Shown one piece after another: positions 61,744 through 64,000 of a stretch of DNA of 64,000 nt. The first letter of the stretch is position 1. Every line of letters begins with the position of its first letter. The stretch comes from Candidatus Limnocylindrales bacterium (GTDB taxonomy: Bacteria > Desulfobacterota > Binatia > UBA1149 > CAITLU01), in NCBI GenBank assembly GCA_035626395.1, contig DASPNR010000007.1:124001-188000 (forward strand), written 5' to 3'. The notes below the pieces were generated by a model that saw only the letters and a list, made by a program, of their open reading frames with translations, did no database searches and was not told the origin of the DNA. Made by a program: the position numbers and the translations under genes.

Positions 61744-64000
61744 ATGACTCTCAACGCACAGCAGCTCGAAGCCGTCGCACACGACGAAGGCCCGTTGCTC
61801 GTCCTCGCGGGCGCCGGCAGCGGCAAGACGCGCGTGCTCGTTCACCGCATCGCAAGGCTGATCGAAGAGGGCCGTGCGGCCCCGTACGAGATCCTCGCCG
61901 TGACGTTCACGAACAAGGCGGCACGCGAGCTGATCGAGCGCTGTCGCGCACTGGTCGGACCCGACGCCGACGATCTGTGGGTCGGAACCTTCCATGGGAT
62001 CGGCGCCCGTCTGCTGCGCCGCCACGGCGCACTGCTCGGCTATCCGGGCTCGTTTTCCATTCTCGATACCGACGACCAGATCCGGCTGCTCAAGGATGTG
62101 CTGGCGGCAGCCAACATCGACGAGACACGGTTGCGGCCCGAAGCGCTGCGCGCCTTCATCGACGCAGCCAAGAACGAGGCGCGAACGCCAGCCGACATGG
62201 CCGAAGCCGCGGACTCGCCCTTCGCCGTGGACGCCGCAGGGCTCTACGCCAGCTACCAGCAGAGGCTGCTGGCGATGGGCGCCGTCGACTTCGGCGATCT
62301 CATCACGGGCGTTCTGCGGCTGTTCCGCAGCCACCCCGAGGTGCTGTCACGCTACCAGCAGCGCCTGCGCTTCCTGCACGTGGACGAGTACCAGGACACC
62401 AACCACGCGCAGTACCTGATGGTCAGCATGCTCGCGTCCGCTCACCGCAATCTGTGCGTCGTCGGCGACGACGATCAGTCCATCTACGCGTGGCGGGGCG
62501 CCGACCCTCGCAACATCCTCGAGTTCGAGCGGGACTTTCCCGGCGCCAAGGTGGTGCGGCTGGAGCAGAACTACCGCTCCACGCGTAACATCATCGATGC
62601 GACGGCCGCGCTCATCGCCAACAATCGCGAACGTCATGCCAAGACGATGTGGACCGCGGCTGATCCGGGCGCGAAGATCACCGTCTATCACGCCTCGGAC
62701 GAGAAGGACGAGGCGCGCTACGTCATCGCTGGCCTTCGCGCTCTCGGCAGCGCGCGTGGCCGCGCAGCAGTCTTCTACCGAACCAACGCGCAGTCCCGCG
62801 CCATGGAAGAAGAGCTGGTGCGCAACCAGATGCACTACGTCATCGTCGGCGCCACCCGCTTCTACGAGCGCCGCGAGGTGCGCGACCTGATCGCGTACCT
62901 GCGCTTCGTCGGCAATCCGGCCGACGACATCAGTCTCGACCGCATCATCAACGTGCCGACGCGGGGAATCGGACGCACGACGTGGGAGCGGCTGCGCGTG
63001 GAGGCCGCGGCGCGTGCCGTGCCGGTATGGGAAGTGATCGGAGACGACGCCGTGCTGGCTGGCCTCGGCAGCGCCGCGCGGTCGCGCCTGCTCGCTTTCC
63101 GCGCCACCGCGCGCGCCTGGCTCGACGGAATGTTCGAAGGCGTTGCGCAGCTGCTGCTGCGCATCCTCGACGACACCGGCTACATCGGTTACCTGGAGAG
63201 CCGCCCCGACGACGATCCGGGCGGACGCAGCGACAACGTCAAGGAACTGGTGACCGTGGCTCAGCTCTTCGACGAGGAGTATGGGGCGCTGGTACCCACA
63301 CCCGAAGATCCGCTTCCGCCTCCTCTGGTGGCCTTCCTCGAGCGGCTGGCACTGGCATCGGACGTCGACCAGTACGAGAGCCGCGAGCAGGCGGTCACGC
63401 TGATGACCGTCCATAACTCCAAGGGCCTCGAGTTCGGCCACGTCTTCCTCATCGGCATGGAGGAAGGAATCTTCCCGCACTCACGGTCGGTCGACGAAGA
63501 GGGCCGTGGCGTCGAGGAAGAGCGCAGGCTCTGCTACGTCGGCATGACGCGCGCGATGACGCGGCTGTGGCTGACGCACGCCCGGCGCCGGCACGTGTTC
63601 GGGTCGACGCAATACAATCTCGCCTCGCGCTTCCTCGACGAGCTGCCCCCCGGCCTGCTGGTGCACGAACGCAGCGCCGTCGAACGTGGCGAGTACGAGC
63701 AGCCGCGCATCAACCGCGGCGGCACCGACTATGCGGACGACTTCCACGACACGTGGGAAAGCCGCGCCCGCCCGATGCCGGCGCCGGTGCGACCGGCATC
63801 GGGTTTGTCGAGCAGGCTGCCGTCATCGCCGCAGTCGGCGGGACGGTACAAGCCGGGCATGCGAGTCGTGCATCCGATGTTCGGAGTGGGGACGGTGCGG
63901 GAGTCCGACGGAAGCGGAGAAGCCGAGAAGCTGATCGTCCAGTTCCAGCGGTTCGGCGTAAAGAAGCTGGTCGCGCATCTGGCGCGGCTCGAGATCGTCT
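61744..64000 (+). CDS. pcrA: UvrD/PcrA-family DNA helicase, 3' end missing
   Basis: At least 752 residues, running off the right edge. Motif I GAGSGKTR at about 23-30, the Q motif LNAQQLEAV at the start, motif Ia VTFTNKAAREL, motif II VDEYQDTN, motif III GDDDQSIYAWRGA, motif IV NYRSTRNI, motif V TVHNSKGLEF and motif VI CYVGMTRAMT. 3'-5' helicase of nucleotide excision and mismatch repair. The C-terminal part shows the KLIVQFQRFGVKKL end of PcrA-like proteins, so only the last few residues are missing. Divergent from rlmE. Confidence 0.95.
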   Translation, partial: MTLNAQQLEAVAHDEGPLLVLAGAGSGKTRVLVHRIARLIEEGRAAPYEILAVTFTNKAARELIERCRALVGPDADDLWVGTFHGIGARLLRRHGALLGYPGSFSILDTDDQIRLLKDVLAAANIDETRLRPEALRAFIDAAKNEARTPADMAEAADSPFAVDAAGLYASYQQRLLAMGAVDFGDLITGVLRLFRSHPEVLSRYQQRLRFLHVDEYQDTNHAQYLMVSMLASAHRNLCVVGDDDQSIYAWRGADPRNILEFERDFPGAKVVRLEQNYRSTRNIIDATAALIANNRERHAKTMWTAADPGAKITVYHASDEKDEARYVIAGLRALGSARGRAAVFYRTNAQSRAMEEELVRNQMHYVIVGATRFYERREVRDLIAYLRFVGNPADDISLDRIINVPTRGIGRTTWERLRVEAAARAVPVWEVIGDDAVLAGLGSAARSRLLAFRATARAWLDGMFEGVAQLLLRILDDTGYIGYLESRPDDDPGGRSDNVKELVTVAQLFDEEYGALVPTPEDPLPPPLVAFLERLALASDVDQYESREQAVTLMTVHNSKGLEFGHVFLIGMEEGIFPHSRSVDEEGRGVEEERRLCYVGMTRAMTRLWLTHARRRHVFGSTQYNLASRFLDELPPGLLVHERSAVERGEYEQPRINRGGTDYADDFHDTWESRARPMPAPVRPASGLSSRLPSSPQSAGRYKPGMRVVHPMFGVGTVRESDGSGEAEKLIVQFQRFGVKKLVAHLARLEIV

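Overview
The window is GC-rich (mostly G or C at third codon positions), densely packed chromosomal DNA of a Gram-negative-type bacterium. Nearly every base lies in or beside a gene, GTG starts and 1-10 bp stop/start overlaps are common, and many products are lipoproteins. Cysteine-rich repeats of the myxobacterial type at the left edge, a hopanoid-type HpnK deacetylase, an F420-type luciferase-like oxidoreductase and a likely selenoprotein point towards a deltaproteobacterial-type lineage (Myxococcota, Desulfobacterota or Binatota). This placement is an inference and cannot be fixed from the window alone. No tRNA, rRNA, CRISPR array, insertion sequence or phage gene was found.

Layout. 1-1498: the 5' part of a secreted cysteine-rich protein (minus strand). 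1616-9738: a minus-strand operon with a TPR lipoprotein, a LolA-like lipoprotein and a complete oligopeptide/dipeptide ABC importer. 9836-12590: a membrane protein facing a DUF3300 lipoprotein. 12710-15411: molybdopterin genes moaB-moaD-moaE and, divergently, miaB. 15541-18591: panE and an operon encoding a JAMM peptidase, an alpha/beta hydrolase and a six-repeat zinc-ribbon protein. 18708-24862: a PEPCK/HPrK-like P-loop protein, two UPF0104-type membrane proteins and, between these, two tandem DsbA-like lipoproteins. 25047-30799: a DUF1330 protein, a zinc-ribbon/TPR protein and a CbbQ/CbbO-like AAA+/VWA pair. 30850-40856: nth, a Gfo/Idh oxidoreductase, a DHH-Nudix pair, an SLC13 transporter, a VOC protein, a DUF3024/metallo-beta-lactamase pair, a membrane glycosyltransferase and mgtE. 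40976-48414: hpnK, a DnaQ/GIY-YIG nuclease, a ferredoxin and a minus-strand cluster from Smr to a lipoprotein. 48633-64000: an LLM oxidoreductase, a LysR regulator, ddl, a secreted hydrolase, coaE with an acyl-CoA ligase, a membrane glycosyltransferase, a glyoxalase II, envelope proteins, rlmE and the start of a UvrD/PcrA helicase.

The strongest unusual signal is at 22203. The first of the two DsbA-like genes has an in-frame TGA exactly where its neighbour has the first catalytic cysteine (Sec-Pro-Phe-Cys versus Cys-Pro-Phe-Cys). The reading frame is intact on both sides. A hairpin with a bulged G and an AGUUU loop starts 15 bases after the TGA codon, as expected of a bacterial SECIS element. 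This reads as a selenocysteine-containing periplasmic thiol oxidoreductase beside its cysteine paralogue.

The second signal is MoaD. It ends Gly-Gly-Ala-Arg instead of Gly-Gly, so it should need trimming before activation, and a JAMM peptidase with a complete zinc motif is encoded about 3.6 kb away. This resembles the known QbsE/QbsD pairing, but the link between the two genes here is an inference.
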